Assembly: GCA_030407085.1 (NCBI GenBank)
Contig: CM059582.1
Location: 200,616,001-200,680,000 of the forward strand
From: Trichopria drosophilae
Taxonomy: Eukaryota > Arthropoda > Insecta > Hymenoptera > Diapriidae
Direction of reading: 5' to 3'
Length of the DNA: 64,000 nt
Made by a program: the position numbers and the translations under genes. The notes beneath the pieces were generated by a model. That model did not search any database, was not told the origin of the DNA, and was given only the letters and a program-made list of their open reading frames with translations. Below, one piece after another: positions 25,897 to 39,200 of the stretch; within the stretch, counting starts at the first letter, position 1, and every line of letters begins with the position of its first letter.

Positions 25897-28800
25897 ATTC
25901 CTGAAGTCATCCATCTCTACAATAACGGAGAAAACCGAAAAGTTATACGCAATCCCAGTGCCTCTTCGTTCGATGCCCCGGAATTATCGGGAATCGTATT
26001 CTCCTCATTTACGCATCAAACAACAATCAGATTTTTTACTTTTGTCACATCAATCAACGATCTCTAGATCTCGTCTTAGTACGCCACTTACAGCAATTTT
26101 ACACGATAATGCGATCAATGTCAATAATCTACGATACTTGGAGATTTTTATACGATATTTTATATCTTGATTTAAGAGACTTTTAATGTCAACGTAACGA
26201 ATGAGCAATATTTCAATTAGTTCGGACTTTGACGGACATTTGCAATATCGAACATATCAATACGATCTTTTACACTGTCAATAAGTTCTTTTCGAACGAG
26301 CTTTCTTATGATATTTGAGCCCAGTTCCCGGGTTATGTCGAACCGGGGCTCAAGTTGGGATTTTGTGTCTGGAAACGATTGTTTGTGCGATGCCTGGGAC
26401 TCGAGAGATCGACGAATGATTGAATGAATTGAACAAGAATGAATGTAAATCGCGAAAATGTATGAATGCCATCGACATGAAGAGAGTAACCTATAAGAGG
26501 GTTCTAAAGTGGTCGGTCGCTAAGATAGTAATTTAAACAAAAAATAAAAAACACTGGGAAATATTTACATTTTTTTCAAACGTAATGAAAGGAAATAACT
26601 TATACGATGTCTGATTTTATTGTAAAATACTAACTTGACGATATACCAGATTAGATCCCTTTAATGTCGATAATTTGTAGACACGAGTCTCTCCATCGTA
26701 TCAGTGCACTTTGTTTTACGTAGATAGCTTCGAATGCAAGCTATTTCGATGTGCATTTGTGAAATACTTTAGCGAAAATCGTGTTATAGTTAGTTCTAAT
26801 CTCGCGGATCGTCGACTAGTCGCGACACCCTTAAGTATTACTTTACAAGTACTTCACCTGAATATAATTTAAATTCAAATTACGTCACACCAAATTTCTG
26901 CAAAGAAAATCAGTTTCACAAAATCGGATTATGAGAAAGTTTTTTTGAGACAAATTCGTCGCGACTGTCGATCATCCGCGTGGTAAATCAATTACAAGTA
27001 GGAACAAGAGTTTATGGATTACCATTGTGAACTGTTGGATACGTCGAAACCGGCGAATCCAGGAGAAGTTTGCGCCAGCGAAACTTTTTACTGATATTTT
27101 TTTCTAATGTGGAATAAAATAAAAAAAAAGTCACTCGGTGTTTTGTCTTCGGGATTCGCCATTTCCCGTATGAAAGTCTCGTATAGCTCACCGTTTCAGA
27201 GAGAACTTGGTTCGACTAATTTTTTTTATAATTAAACATAATTTCGTTCGGTGATATTCAGAGCAAGATCGTTCTGGGGTTCTCTTTGAAACGAGTGTCC
27301 TTGTAAAATACTTGTATTTAACACTAGCCGTTCAGCTTTGTGCCGTCTTTATAGAAAATTATGAAAGCGATGAAGATATAAGCGTATAAATAAAAGTAAA
27401 TGAACGAATAAATAATATATAAATATATAATATATGACTAGCTGAATGATATAGTGTTGCAGTGAATCGAGGGAGGTAAAAAGTGTCGAAATCTTTTCGA
27501 GAAATGTTATGCACCCAAGACCAGCAAGATTTTACACCTAATTAAAGACCTCTCTTAATTTATATCCTCTGAAAGTCGCTTTGCGCGAATTAGTGAAAAA
27601 GGATGACGAACCCATCTGAATCTGGTCACTTTTATATGATCCCACTTAGCGCAAAGACAAGGGACCGATGCTAAGGATGCGTCGAACCAAAGATTAGTGA
27701 AAAAAATTGATATAAATTAGCGATATTTAGTGAGTGCAAGAAAAAGCGACTGCAAGATATTGTGTTGCTTGGAGTGCGTGCCTAGGAGAAGGTTTGTCGT
27801 CGTTGAGATTACGGATCTGTAAGTACGTAGATAAGGTCATCCATTTTCATGAAATGGACACGAGGAAGCTAGCTCTTAAACTGCCATGAAGAGAAATGCG
27901 ATTCGGATGAGTCGTGGAGCTTATTCACAAAAGTGATTAAGGAAACTGGTGTAGGAGAGTATTTTTTATTTGTCAAAAATTTTGTCTCGTCAGTAAAAAT
28001 TATGACATGAAACCACTTCCATGTTTCCCTCAAGAAAAACAGAATTTTCCTTTACAATTTTTAATCCTTTGGATTTTAAAGAAGTGATTTCTGTTCCATT
28101 TAAAATGTTGTAAAGAAATTAATGTAGTTTGGTAGAAATATGAACGTATGTAAAGCGTATGTGTTGCGTTCTGATCGTGAAAATTTCCGTCGAGTGTCCA
28201 GCATTTTACTTATGCAGAAGGCAAATCGTACTATACAAAGCGCTTAGAAGGAAGAATTGTATATAAATGACTGTCGAAGGCCCAAGATTTGTTTCTGCAA
28301 ATAATTCTGTTTAAATGCTGAAGTAAATTGCTTCTAAACTACCAGAAGAAAACGTATTATACATGGGCATTCGACAGTATTGGATGCAGGGGGGGCGTAG
28401 GATTAAGACGTGAGTAGCTTCTAATTTAACTTTCTCTTGTAGTCACGAAATATTTGTTTAAATCCGCTTGTAAAATCAAGTTAATAAGAAGGTAACACCG
28501 TTACTTCCTACAACCAAACTTAATTACTTTCCTGCACGCGATGAGGATTTGTACGGCGTGAGGCAGCAACTTTTTGATCAATTTACTATAAAGCTTTTTA
28601 TCGAATGAAAATGCTTCATTCGACATCTCTACATAAGGATTTGGAGTCAAAATTTGATGTAAATGATTGTGATTGTAACTACCATTGCATAAGGAATGAT
28701 CCGAAAAAAATTTGTTTTGATTGAGAATAAAACAGACGACGTAAAGAATTTTTGATGAAATATGTTTATTACTTTCGATAGTATTTGTAACATTGTCGAT

Positions 28801-29800
28801 TATTACTTTTATATGCAAAAATTGATGAAAATCGCATTAAGACTGCCAATAATGTTTTTACGAAGCCTGAACTTCCATTATGTGAGTAAAATTTAGAAAA
28901 ATAGAATGACCGCGATACCACCCTCATTTATAAAGAATCATGAACTCCGAAACATTGTTTTAAGTGAAGAGGTACTGTAATTCGTCTATACTGTATAAAT
29001 GAAACGCTCGTCACGGTTACAATCATAAGGCAAATGAATAATATTAAGTAGTTAATCAACATTACTAATATAGTATTGGAGTTACGAATTTTTTAATCGT
29101 GAAACTAATAATATTCGTCTGTCTTACGAATGCGAATGATAAAGTAATAATTAATTAATAATAAACAATCATTTTCATACTGTTTTTACTTTTACAACTA
29201 TATTTACTTATAATTGTAACGGAGTTTTTACAAAGCAATTGTACATTTGCAAACGAACTATCCTACATTTTCATGTGACGTAAAAGGAAAAGCGAATGAA
29301 AGCTGCATATTATGTGAAATTTATAGTTTATATATGTAGTGATTTGCGAATTATGTACACTTTCGAGGTGGACATAATGAAAAAATTACTGGCAAGTTAA
29401 TTGCTGAGAAATAAAGAATCGGATTAAAATATAAATAAGATGAAAGAAATCATACAATTTAGGAAAATTGATAAAAAAAAATTATATGGACAAAGACGTA
29501 TTCGAATGAGTCATACAGATAATATTGTCTCGTAAAACGGGAATATTGAATAGAGTCATAGAATATCTTTAAACTTCGAACGGATGTTAATGTCTTTCGT
29601 TGTTGTGTATTATACATATACGAAAAGGTAACTCATGAAGTTTGCAGTGAAAACTCTCATTTAGTATAATTTAAATAATTTATGCTTAGCGATAATGAAA
29701 TTAAGTATTTGTCAATATATGTATGTACATGTACGCGCAGTTATTAAAATAAAGAATCAAACCGCCCCGAGTCACTATTGTCATTTTCTTAAATTTTCAG
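25897..29800 (+). other. Probable 3' untranslated region and downstream DNA of the + strand gene
   Basis: After the TAA at 25894-25896 the sequence keeps a more balanced base composition to about 27.5 kb, as in a long 3' UTR. Possible polyadenylation signals AATAAA occur around 27387, 27410 and 29750. The 123-codon open frame at 25799-26170 overlaps the terminal exon in another frame and starts after an in-frame stop, so it is not called. Nothing recognisable after about 27.5 kb. Confidence 0.35.
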
Positions 29801-30149
29801 ATTTTACCTTCCAGGAAATTTAAAAAGTTATGCAATGATTTGTCCATCATAATAATTAGTAATATGATACTTACGTATTAACAATAGAAAGCCACTGAAG
29901 AAATATTTTTTCTCATCAAATTCCTTAATATCTTCTAAAGGTAATCTATGGTACTTGTATAATAACAATTAATTTACAACATTGGATACACTTGTTTCAA
30001 AATAAAATACAGTTGAAGGATATTTCTAGACCATACACGAAAATGCGAATACAAAAATAATAAATACTAAAATTAGAAAAATATAAAAGAAACGAAAAAG
30101 TACCATGTTTTCATGTATTATGTGATAAATAATGCGTAAAAAAACTGTA

Positions 30150-32675
30150 TAATCTTTTTTTTTGGTAACTGTGTAGAAGTAAAGACTAAAAGAAGATTAA
30201 ATGCAGTTCTATGTTTTCAAATTTTTAGTAATATTACAAGCAAAAGGTAGATTCTTTATTGGAGTACTCAATTTTGGAGTTTTCGAATTTTTAATATTTA
30301 ATGGATAATTTTTCTTTAATACGGGTAGTCAGAGACTAATTTTTTTTTAAATATAGATTTTGTAGATTTTTTTCATGGGTTTTCATGTGGAAATATTTAT
30401 TTTTAATTACACATTGATTATCTTAGTAAAAAATCACTTTAAAATTTGTAATAATTTGTAACAAATTCCAAGAATTTCCACCTTACATTTTATTTGTCTT
30501 TTTTGCGACATACAAATTTCGTAAAATTCAGGCATTACTTCTTACTACCCAGCAAACGAAAATTCATTGAAATTCATTGAGTGATTTTGAATGAATCTCG
30601 ATTGATTTGAATTTGTTTTCTTAATCACTATTATATCAATAGAAATCAAAAATCTATTCAACAGAGCTGTAACCAAGGATTTTCTATTGTTTTAAAATCA
30701 TTGATTTCAGTACGTGCTTATTATATTATTGAAATTCATTCAATTTCATTGGCTTTCGTATTTTTTAATGATTTTGTATTAATAAAAGGTTGTACATTTT
30801 GTATATTAATTTTTCTAATTATTTATTATTACATTATGGTACTTCTTGTCACCTAGAAAGGAAATATTATTGCTAAGACTTAAATTGTTTTTAATTTTAT
30901 AGTATCATGGTGTTTTTCAAGCTGAAAATCTTGCAAAATACCTGAAAAAGTTGGAATAAGTTATATTTATTAATTAGAAACTTTTAGAGTAGATTAAACT
31001 ATCTTAAGGGGGTACTATTAAGTAGTAATCAAAGCTACAAAAATGTAAATTAAAAAGTTCTGGCTCATTTTCTTTAATTCGGGCTTCATAAAGGTAATTC
31101 TAACCATTGTTTACTATCTTCTACAGAGAATCAAAAACAATTAAAGAGAATTGACTGAGAATTTCTGCAAAACATAATTTTTCGATTTTGTAGAAAATTC
31201 TCGGTGAATCTCGTCAAATTTCTTTGATTTTTTTAAGCAAGGATAAAACATTGTTAGAATTGCCTTTATGAAACTCAAAATTTGAAAATTCGATTCAGTA
31301 ATTTTTAATTTTGATTTTTTCATTACTACTTTCTTCTAAATTGATGTAAAAATTTTGAACAATCGGGTGAACTTAAAAACACATTTTTTTTAAATTATGG
31401 GTGGATTTAAAGAAATTAAATTTAAAAAACAAATTTGTACATTTTTTATTCCAACACTACTGAATTCCGCGTCAGAAGTTACTCAAGAACGAATTTCTTT
31501 GACCCATTAAAATTCGCTAAATTAATTTAAACATTCAAAAAAAGTTTGGTAAACAGAAAAACATATATCCGAAATAAGTACGCATGGATTTTAAAAAATT
31601 CCATTTCTGTTCGAGGAAAAAATTGTTTTGGGTCAAACAATTTTTTTACAATTTTGATTATACTACCTTTGAATTCCTCGTAAAAAATTACTAAAGAACC
31701 AACTTTTTCGTATTTTTTGAACGATTGTTTCATTTAAATATTTTATTTCCATTCAAAATCAAGAATAGGTAAATAACCTATTCGATTTGATTCATATCAG
31801 TTGCATATTCATCTAATTTTTTTCGATTCAAAATCATTAAATTTGTTGTCCTGTAATAATTAAATATCCATTGAAATTCATTCGCGGCAAATACAACTAT
31901 TTGTCAATTAAATTCATTGCTATTCGCACTTTTCAAATCAAATGTATTCAATGAAATCATTTCTTCATTCCACTGTTTTCTCATTCAAAATCATTAAATC
32001 GAACGACTTTTCATGAGCTAATAACGATTCAAAATCATTGAAACACATTTTCTCATTGAAATTCATTGTAGAAGATCAGAAAACGAATTCACAAGTGATG
32101 AAATAAGAAAAAGAACCATCGAAAAATATTGCAATTTGTGAATTTTTAAAACGTTTTTTTTTTGTATTTTTAATACAATTTCCGACAATATTTCCGGAAG
32201 TCTCTGAAACTATACTTACCTGCATAAATTTGTTTATACTACGAATATTATGCTGAAAATTCGCACCAAGGGAAAAGTCAAGGTCACAACATATAAAACC
32301 CTCTCATTTCTACCGTTTTTTGCACTTATTTTTAAAAATATAAATCTGACGAAAAATGTTTCAGTAAAAAGTTATATCGCAAAATTCTCTTCAAAAGAGA
32401 TTGTATACAGTTTTTTTTGTAACGTTAATGGGAACTGTTTTAAAAAGAAGTATAAACACAGTTTTATGTTTTCAAATTTTGAGATTAGAAGCAAAAGACT
32501 CTTTTATTCAAGTACTCAAATTTTCAATTTTCGAATTTTCACTATTAGCTTTTTGGTTAATTTTTCGGTAATACAGGTAATCAGAAACAAATTTTTTTAA
32601 ATATAGATTTTGTACATTTTTTCACGGGCTTTCATGTGGAAATATTTATTTTTAATTATACGTTGATTACACGGG
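30150..32675. repeat. Diverged direct repeats flanking AT-rich repeat DNA
   Basis: About 270 bp at 30150-30425 recurs, diverged, in the same orientation at about 32400-32675. Shared anchors include AAATATAGATTTTGTA, TTTTCATGTGGAAATATTT and TTTTTAATTA. Between them lie a palindromic MITE (31004-31376) and two stretches rich in AATTCATTGAAATTCATTG-type motifs (30548-30780 and 31760-32090). They could be remnants of one element split by later insertions. Confidence 0.45.
31004..31376. mobile_element. Palindromic MITE, relative of the copy at 2511-2890
   Basis: TTAA occurs at both borders, with GGGGGTACTATT after the left one. Internal inverted blocks (CATAAAGGTAATTCTAAC against GTTAGAATTGCCTTTATG) match the internal inverted blocks of the 2511 element in order and sequence type. 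Non-coding. Confidence 0.5.
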
Positions 32676-33685
32676 TCTACAAAAAAAAGAGGTCTAGGGT
32701 AGAATCCGAATTTTAAGTTATTTGAGGTTATGTACTCGAAAAAAAGCGTTATTTTGCTGTGTTTGAGATTTTTCTCAACAATTTTTGTTGGACTTCTATT
32801 CTATTTGCATCTTTTAGTACCACCTTTACCCCTTCCAAGTGAAGTTTTATGCGATCACCTACGACTTTTTCTCACAAAGTTACGGCCATTTTAAAATTAC
32901 GAGATATATTCCATAAATGTCATGAGCATATTCTTTAAATACTTTGAGGCAGATATTTTTTACTGAGTATCTTCATTTGAAAATTTATTCTGGGAATGTT
33001 TGGCGTTGTCAAATTTGAAGGGAAAATATTAACATTTTTTAATTCAAGAAGGCGGTTTCAAAATTACTAAATAAACAATAAAGAATATAAAACTTTTCAT
33101 TAAACAGTCACAATATGTGTTTCGTTATAAATATCCAAATGTTGTATAGTTGTTGATATTTATATAGGTTTCATGACACTGAATTTGACTCATTAAGAAA
33201 CAAAAATGTTAAAATTAAATTTTAAGACTTTTGATTAGTCAATTGGAAATTTAAAAAATCCCAGAAAATAATTATAACTTATGAAGGAAGTGATGATATT
33301 GAAAAAACATGGGTTGAAAGGTACCCAAAGGGTTGTTCAAAATGTTACGAAACATTTAAAATGTGTGTAAAATTCAAAATATTTTAATAAGGCAGATCGG
33401 ACATTTTATATTTATGGTGTCCGTACTTTATTTCCTAGGAAATAATTTCCCGGATGTAATTTCCTCGTCAGAATTTCCATGGACAACCTGTGGGGCCATA
33501 TCCTTTTAAGCATTATTTGGGGTAATTTCTTGTTTTGAGTTTTTATACTTACCTTTTATTTGTTATTTACATTATAAATATTATATAAAATCGTAGCATT
33601 AATTAATTTTCCTTTTAATAAAAAAACCGTTGCTCGAAAATCCCTTTTTTCCCAGTAGTTTTGAAAAAAATGTGTTAAACATAAT

Positions 33686-34018
33686 TTTTGTTTTTATTTA
33701 TTTATTTTTTTATTTATTTATTTAACGGTCGGAATCGCCCTTTTACACAAAATGTTACTCATTTAATTTATCGTAAGATTTGCGAGAGCAAATATTAGAT
33801 CGTCTTCCTAGATGGCGCCTACTTTTGTGGAAGAAATGTAGGAACTGCAGAAACCTGCACCAAGTACAACAACGGCCACGAGTCAAATTCCGCCGGAAAA
33901 ACAATTTTGAACAAAATTTACCGTCGCAATTTGAAAAAGCAATCTTAAAACTAATAGGATACAAAGGTCTTAATTTTTTAAAAATTGCTACAAAAACGAT
34001 GCTGAAATCTATGTGCAA
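33686..34018 (-). pseudogene. Possible 5'-truncated LINE 3' end with TAAA-repeat tail
   Basis: On the - strand an open frame of about 87 codons ends in TAA and is followed by a GGCGATTCCGACCGTT-type short 3' UTR and then a run of AAAT units (33686-33723). A coding end followed by a simple-repeat tail is typical of non-LTR retrotransposons. The protein end (Cys/Arg-rich, then a basic tail) has no motif I can assign. No target duplication was established. Confidence 0.35.
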
Positions 34019-36220
34019 ATTGTGTACATTTGAGCGTTAAATGGTTAACCTTGACTTTTAGTATGCGCAGCTAATAACATCCGCTAGATATCGTTAAAAA
34101 ACGAGGGTTTAACATTCAGGTTGCCTAAACATACTACTTTTAAGTGAAAGAGGCAATAGGAGGGTCCATGTTTAAAAAAGGTTGTTGAATTGCGATAAAA
34201 GTCCAAAATGAATACTACGACGATTAGTTAATGCGAATATTAGTAAGTCCACATGGGACATTGTAACGCTCAGGTATAGAGAAAAAAATAAGTCTTATTA
34301 TTTAAGACCATGGATGGGCTACATTTAAGATGTAACAAAAACAAGCCCGATTAGAAAAGTACAAACTTATGCACTATACATGGACTAATTTTAAGCCTGA
34401 ACAGGTAGTTGAGGCACAATTTTAAGTAAAGTAACAATTTTAAGACTCATTTTTTCTGTATAGCTCTTGTGCCTTGCGATATTAGGTCTAGAAAGGTAAC
34501 ATATATTTCACTAGTTGTAAGATGTTCGGAAGTGCCACCTATAAGAGACCACGTGCTGCAAGGCAGTAATGTAACATATGGGTTAGAAAAGCAAGATTGA
34601 AGAGTCAAATATACACAGTCCTCAAATCCGATTTTCAGTTATATGACAGGGGCATGGTTAAGACCGTGCAGATTAGAAGAGACCTAAAAGTTGCCAAGTT
34701 GGTGCTCAGCTAAATATCAGAGACCCCAATTACCTACCCTAGTATTTAAATCATCATCTGCTACAAACGAGTATTCAACAAAAAGCCATCGTCTCATCGA
34801 AGAACCCCTGCTACAATTTTAAATTAGTACAAATTGCGTTTGAGCGCAATTAACATTATCGATGACTCGATAGATTTCAGATGAAACTAATTAACAGCTT
34901 CAACCATGCTACCTTTAGGCCGCATGAAAACAGTCTCTTAGTGAGAGATCAGACTAGAATACTGTATAGAATTGCTTTTTTATCTCAGATATGAGGCCTC
35001 AAACCCTTATACCTATCATATACTTTGCCCTCGTTTCGATTCTCATGATATGTGTTGTTCCTTGTCTTCATCCATCGCAATTTTAGAACCTCAGATTATT
35101 TAAGTTTGTATTCGTCTTCAGGATCTTTTAATTTAACCAAAATAAGTTTCAAAATATAATTCAGGATGCTAATATTGAAAAAAATTGTCCTAAGAACCTT
35201 AGCACGCAATACTATTGTTTAAACCCAGAATAACTGATTATACAGTTAAAAAAACGTTGGAAAGAGGAACCTGCTGTGACTCAGCTCCGGCAGGGCAATA
35301 CCCGAGCTTAACGATTTGTTTATTTACCGATTGTTGTGAAACTATTGCTAATATTTATAGTTTCATTATAGCTTATTTTTGATGATACAAGTAATAATAA
35401 TAAATAATGTTGTATTAGATTCCATATTGTATTCTATACACCAACTAATTACAGAAGAATAAAAATTCATAAAAATGAAATACCTATTAATTTCAATGAA
35501 TATTTTTACAGTTTCAGTAGATATTTTAAACTGATGTATAATCTGTCCCATCGCACGGATGAGCTGGATTATGATAAGTGAGTTAGGCCTTGATGAAGCT
35601 GGGGGTTCCACTCTAAATCGGTTCTACAATCTACAGCAAGTACTCAGTTCTTCATCCCAACACTAGGGTTTTATCTTCAGAGGTTTGGGAATATCTTTTT
35701 ATAAAAGTGTGCCAGGACTACCTAAGGAAACTATGGCCTACAAAGGCACTTCACCTCCGACTCACAGATTCTGATTTACCGACAGGTCCCTGACATTATT
35801 ATTATTATTATATTAAAAATGAAAAAAGTTTGCAACCATCACAGATTGAATATGATACAGCTTAGTCTAAGAATTAACGTTCATGAACCAAAGTATTAAT
35901 TAAAAATATTTTAAAAGGTGTTTAGTTAAAAGTAGTTCAGGATTTGTTATTTGTTTCGTTTATTTCGATCTTTCTGTTCTCAGAAATGTTATACATTTTG
36001 CTACCAGATCGTATTACTTATTTGAACGTTTTACCTTCAGAACTGCGTTTCGTATTTTTATAAAATATGTAATAGCGCTGCAAAGAATCATAATCTAAAA
36101 TACGTATTTAACATATAAGCTTCAATGCCGATTTGGATTGTTTCAGTATATCGGTGCAAGAATACTGAGAGTTGAGTACTGATTTGTAATAAACTATTTT
36201 AAAACTTCCTTAACAGCATT
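34019..36220. other. Gene-free, repeat-derived stretch
   Basis: No credible reading frame. A segment of higher complexity at about 35260-35796 ends in an ATT microsatellite (35797-35812), suggesting another non-LTR element or SINE tail on the + strand. A possible AATAAA signal for the mucin-like gene on the - strand lies at 35959-35964. Confidence 0.4.
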
Positions 36221-39200
36221 TTAACGTGTACTGATGTCACAAGGATATGGATCAGATGCATCTGTACTAGATGTTGGTGATGGTTTTGTATCGGCACGTG
36301 CTGTAAAGGGTTCTATAGAAACAACTGGTGACGGTTTTGCAATGGTAACTGGTGCAGGCGATACAGTGGTTGTCGGATTTTCCATGGAAGTATCTGGTAA
36401 CGAATTTTCCGTGGAAGTGCTTGATGATGGAATTGCTACGGAATTAGCTGGTGGCGGAGTTCGTAGAGACATACCTACAAACGGAATTTCTCTGGTAGCA
36501 TCCGGGGACGACATATCCGTGGGAATGTCTGGTAACGGAATTTCCTTGGCAGTATCTGGTAACGAATTTCCCGTGTCATTATTTGGCGACGGAATTGCTA
36601 GAGAATTACCAGAAGATGGAGTTAACGGGTCTGTTGAAAAATTGTCCCGGGAAGTGATTATTGGCTGTTTTTCCGTGGAACTGTCCGTTGATGACTCTTC
36701 CGGGGAAGTCTTGGTTGCCGAAACTTCCGTTGAAGTGTCTGTTGACACGTTTTTCGGAGAAGTAGCTATTGACGAATGTTCCGTGAAAGCGTCAATTGAC
36801 GAAGCTTCCGTGGAAGCTTCCGTTGATGAAGCTTCCGTGGAAGTAGTCATTGATGAATCTTCCGGGAATGTGTCTATTGGAGAGCTTTCCGTGGACTTGT
36901 CCGTTGATGACTCTTCCGGGGAAGTTTGAATTGACGAAGCTTCTTTAGAAGTGTCCACTGCCGAAGCTTCTGTGGAAGCTTCCGTTGATGAAGCGTTTGT
37001 AAAAGTTCCCGAAGCATTACTTGGCGACGGAATTGCTAGAGATTTACCTGAAGACGGAATTAACGTGTCTGTTGATAAATTGTCCCGGGAACTGTCTATT
37101 AGCGAATTTTCTCTGGAACTGTCCGTTGACGACTCTTCCGGGGAAGTCTTGGTTGGCGAAGCTTCCGTTGATGTGACTGTTGACAAGTTTTTCGGGGAAG
37201 CTGCTATTGACGAATTTTCTGCAAATGTATCCACTGACGAAGCTTCCGTGGAAGCTTCCGTTGACAAAGCTTTCGCGTAAGTGTTCATTGACGAAGCTTC
37301 CGTGAAACTGGTCGCCAACGAATATTCCGTGGAAGAGTCTGCTGGCAAACTGTCCGGGACACTGTCTATTGTAGAACTTTCCGTGGAACTGTCCGTTGAC
37401 GACTCTTCTGGGGAAGTTTGAATTGATAAAGCTTCTGTAGAAGTGTCCATTGACGAAGCTTCTGCGGAAGCATTCGTGAAAGTTCCCGAGGCATTACTTG
37501 GCGACGGAATTGCTTCAGAATTACCTGAAGAAGGAGTTAACGGGTCTGTTGAAAAACTGTCTCGGAAAGTGACTATTGGCCGTTTTTCCGTGGGACTGTC
37601 CGTTGACGACTCTTCCGGGGAAGTCTTGGTTGCCGAAGCTTCCGTAGAACTGTCTGTTGACAAATTTTTCGGGGAAGTGGCTATTGACGAATTTTCCGTG
37701 AAAGTGTCCATTGACGAAGCTACGGTGGAAGCTTCCGTTGATGAAGCTTCCGTGGAAGTAGTCATTGATGAATCTTCCGGGAATGTGTCTATTGGAGAGC
37801 TTTCCGTGGACTTGTCCGTTGATGACTCTTCCGGGGAAGTTTGAATTGACGAAGCTTCTTTAGAAGTGTCCACTGCCGAAGCTTCTGTGGAAGCTTCCGT
37901 TGATGAAGCGTTTGTAAAAGTTCCCGAAGCATTACTTGGCGACGGAATTGCTAGAGATTTACCTGAAGACGGAATTAACGTTGTTGACGAAGCTTTCGCG
38001 TAAGTGTTCGTTGACGAAGCTTCCGTGGAAGTTGTCGTTAACGAATCTTCTGTGGAAGTGTCTGCTGGCAAACTGTCCGGGACACTGTCTATTGGTGAAT
38101 TTTCCGTGCTACTGTCCGTTGACGATTCTTCTGGGGAAATCTTGGTTGGCGAAGCTTCCGTGGAACTGTCTGTTGACACATTTTTCGGGGAAGTGGCTAT
38201 TGACGAATTTTCCGTGAAAGTGCGTACTGACGAAGCTTCCGTGGACGCTTCCACTGAGGAAGCTTTCGCAGAAGCTTCCGTTGACGAAGCTTTCGCGTAA
38301 GTGTTCATTGACGAAGCTTCCGTGGAAGTGGTCGTTGACGAAATTTCCGTGGACGTGTCTGCTGACGAATTGTCCGGGAGAATGTCTATTGTCGAATCTT
38401 CCGTGGTACTGTCCGTTGACGATTCTTCCGGGGAAATCTTGGTTGGAGAAGCTTCCGTGGAACTAGCTGTTGACAAACTTTTCGGGGAAGTATCTGGTGT
38501 CGGATTTGGCGTTGTTAGAATCTTCTTAGGACACGGGCGAACGGTCTCTGACAATATAGAATAACCAGTGAATTAATAAGTGAATTTATATCCAATTAAA
38601 TCACGTGAAGCGTTCATCAAAATTTATAAGCAATGAGAATGGATGTAAGTCTCCTTCTGCTGGATAAAGATGGACATGCTATCTAATGGTTAATATTTTA
38701 CCTCTAAAGTAAAAGAACTCGATCGTATGATTCAAAGTTATTTGAACATCGTTGTAACAATATTGAGTGTACAATTTTTTACGATTTTTTAAAAACAATT
38801 TTATATTTTTGATAAAAGATAAGAAACTTGAGAAATTCGATGCCCTGTGACTCAACCCCGAGATCTTCTATCAACTGAGCGACGCGATCTTTGCAGTAGT
38901 TGTATTGGTTAGTTTAATACCTGTATCAGACGGAATTTCAGTGGTAGTCGGAATGGTTGGTTCAGTAGTAATAGCTTCTGGTGGACACGTTGCATTGCAT
39001 TTTGACGGCTGATTCAGTAATGTAAAAGAAAATAATGTCTATGAGAATTTGAAAAATTATTAACTTATTTTCAACTACTTACCGTAGCACAACAATTCGG
39101 AATGAAAGCCACAATAATACTTGGCATACAGTTCTCCGTACAGTTTGAATTTATAGGTGCTGGAAATGTCTGCTTTTGCAAGTTTCGGACTCTTTCACTA

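Noticed and set aside
25799..26170. 123-codon + strand open frame
   Set aside because: It lies in a different frame from the terminal exon, begins after an in-frame TGA and has no motif; probably 3' UTR.
28501..28818. 105-codon - strand open frame
   Set aside because: No upstream splice signal, motif or coding-like composition; likely chance in AT-rich DNA.
36234..38564. Several + strand open frames opposite the mucin-like exon
   Set aside because: They arise from codon-periodic repeats read in antisense; the - strand frame is continuous, has spliced upstream exons and a signal peptide.
38840..38890. tRNA-like sequence on the - strand in the mucin-like gene intron
   Set aside because: Only fragments resemble tRNA boxes; no cloverleaf with proper acceptor and anticodon stems can be formed. 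At most a SINE scrap.
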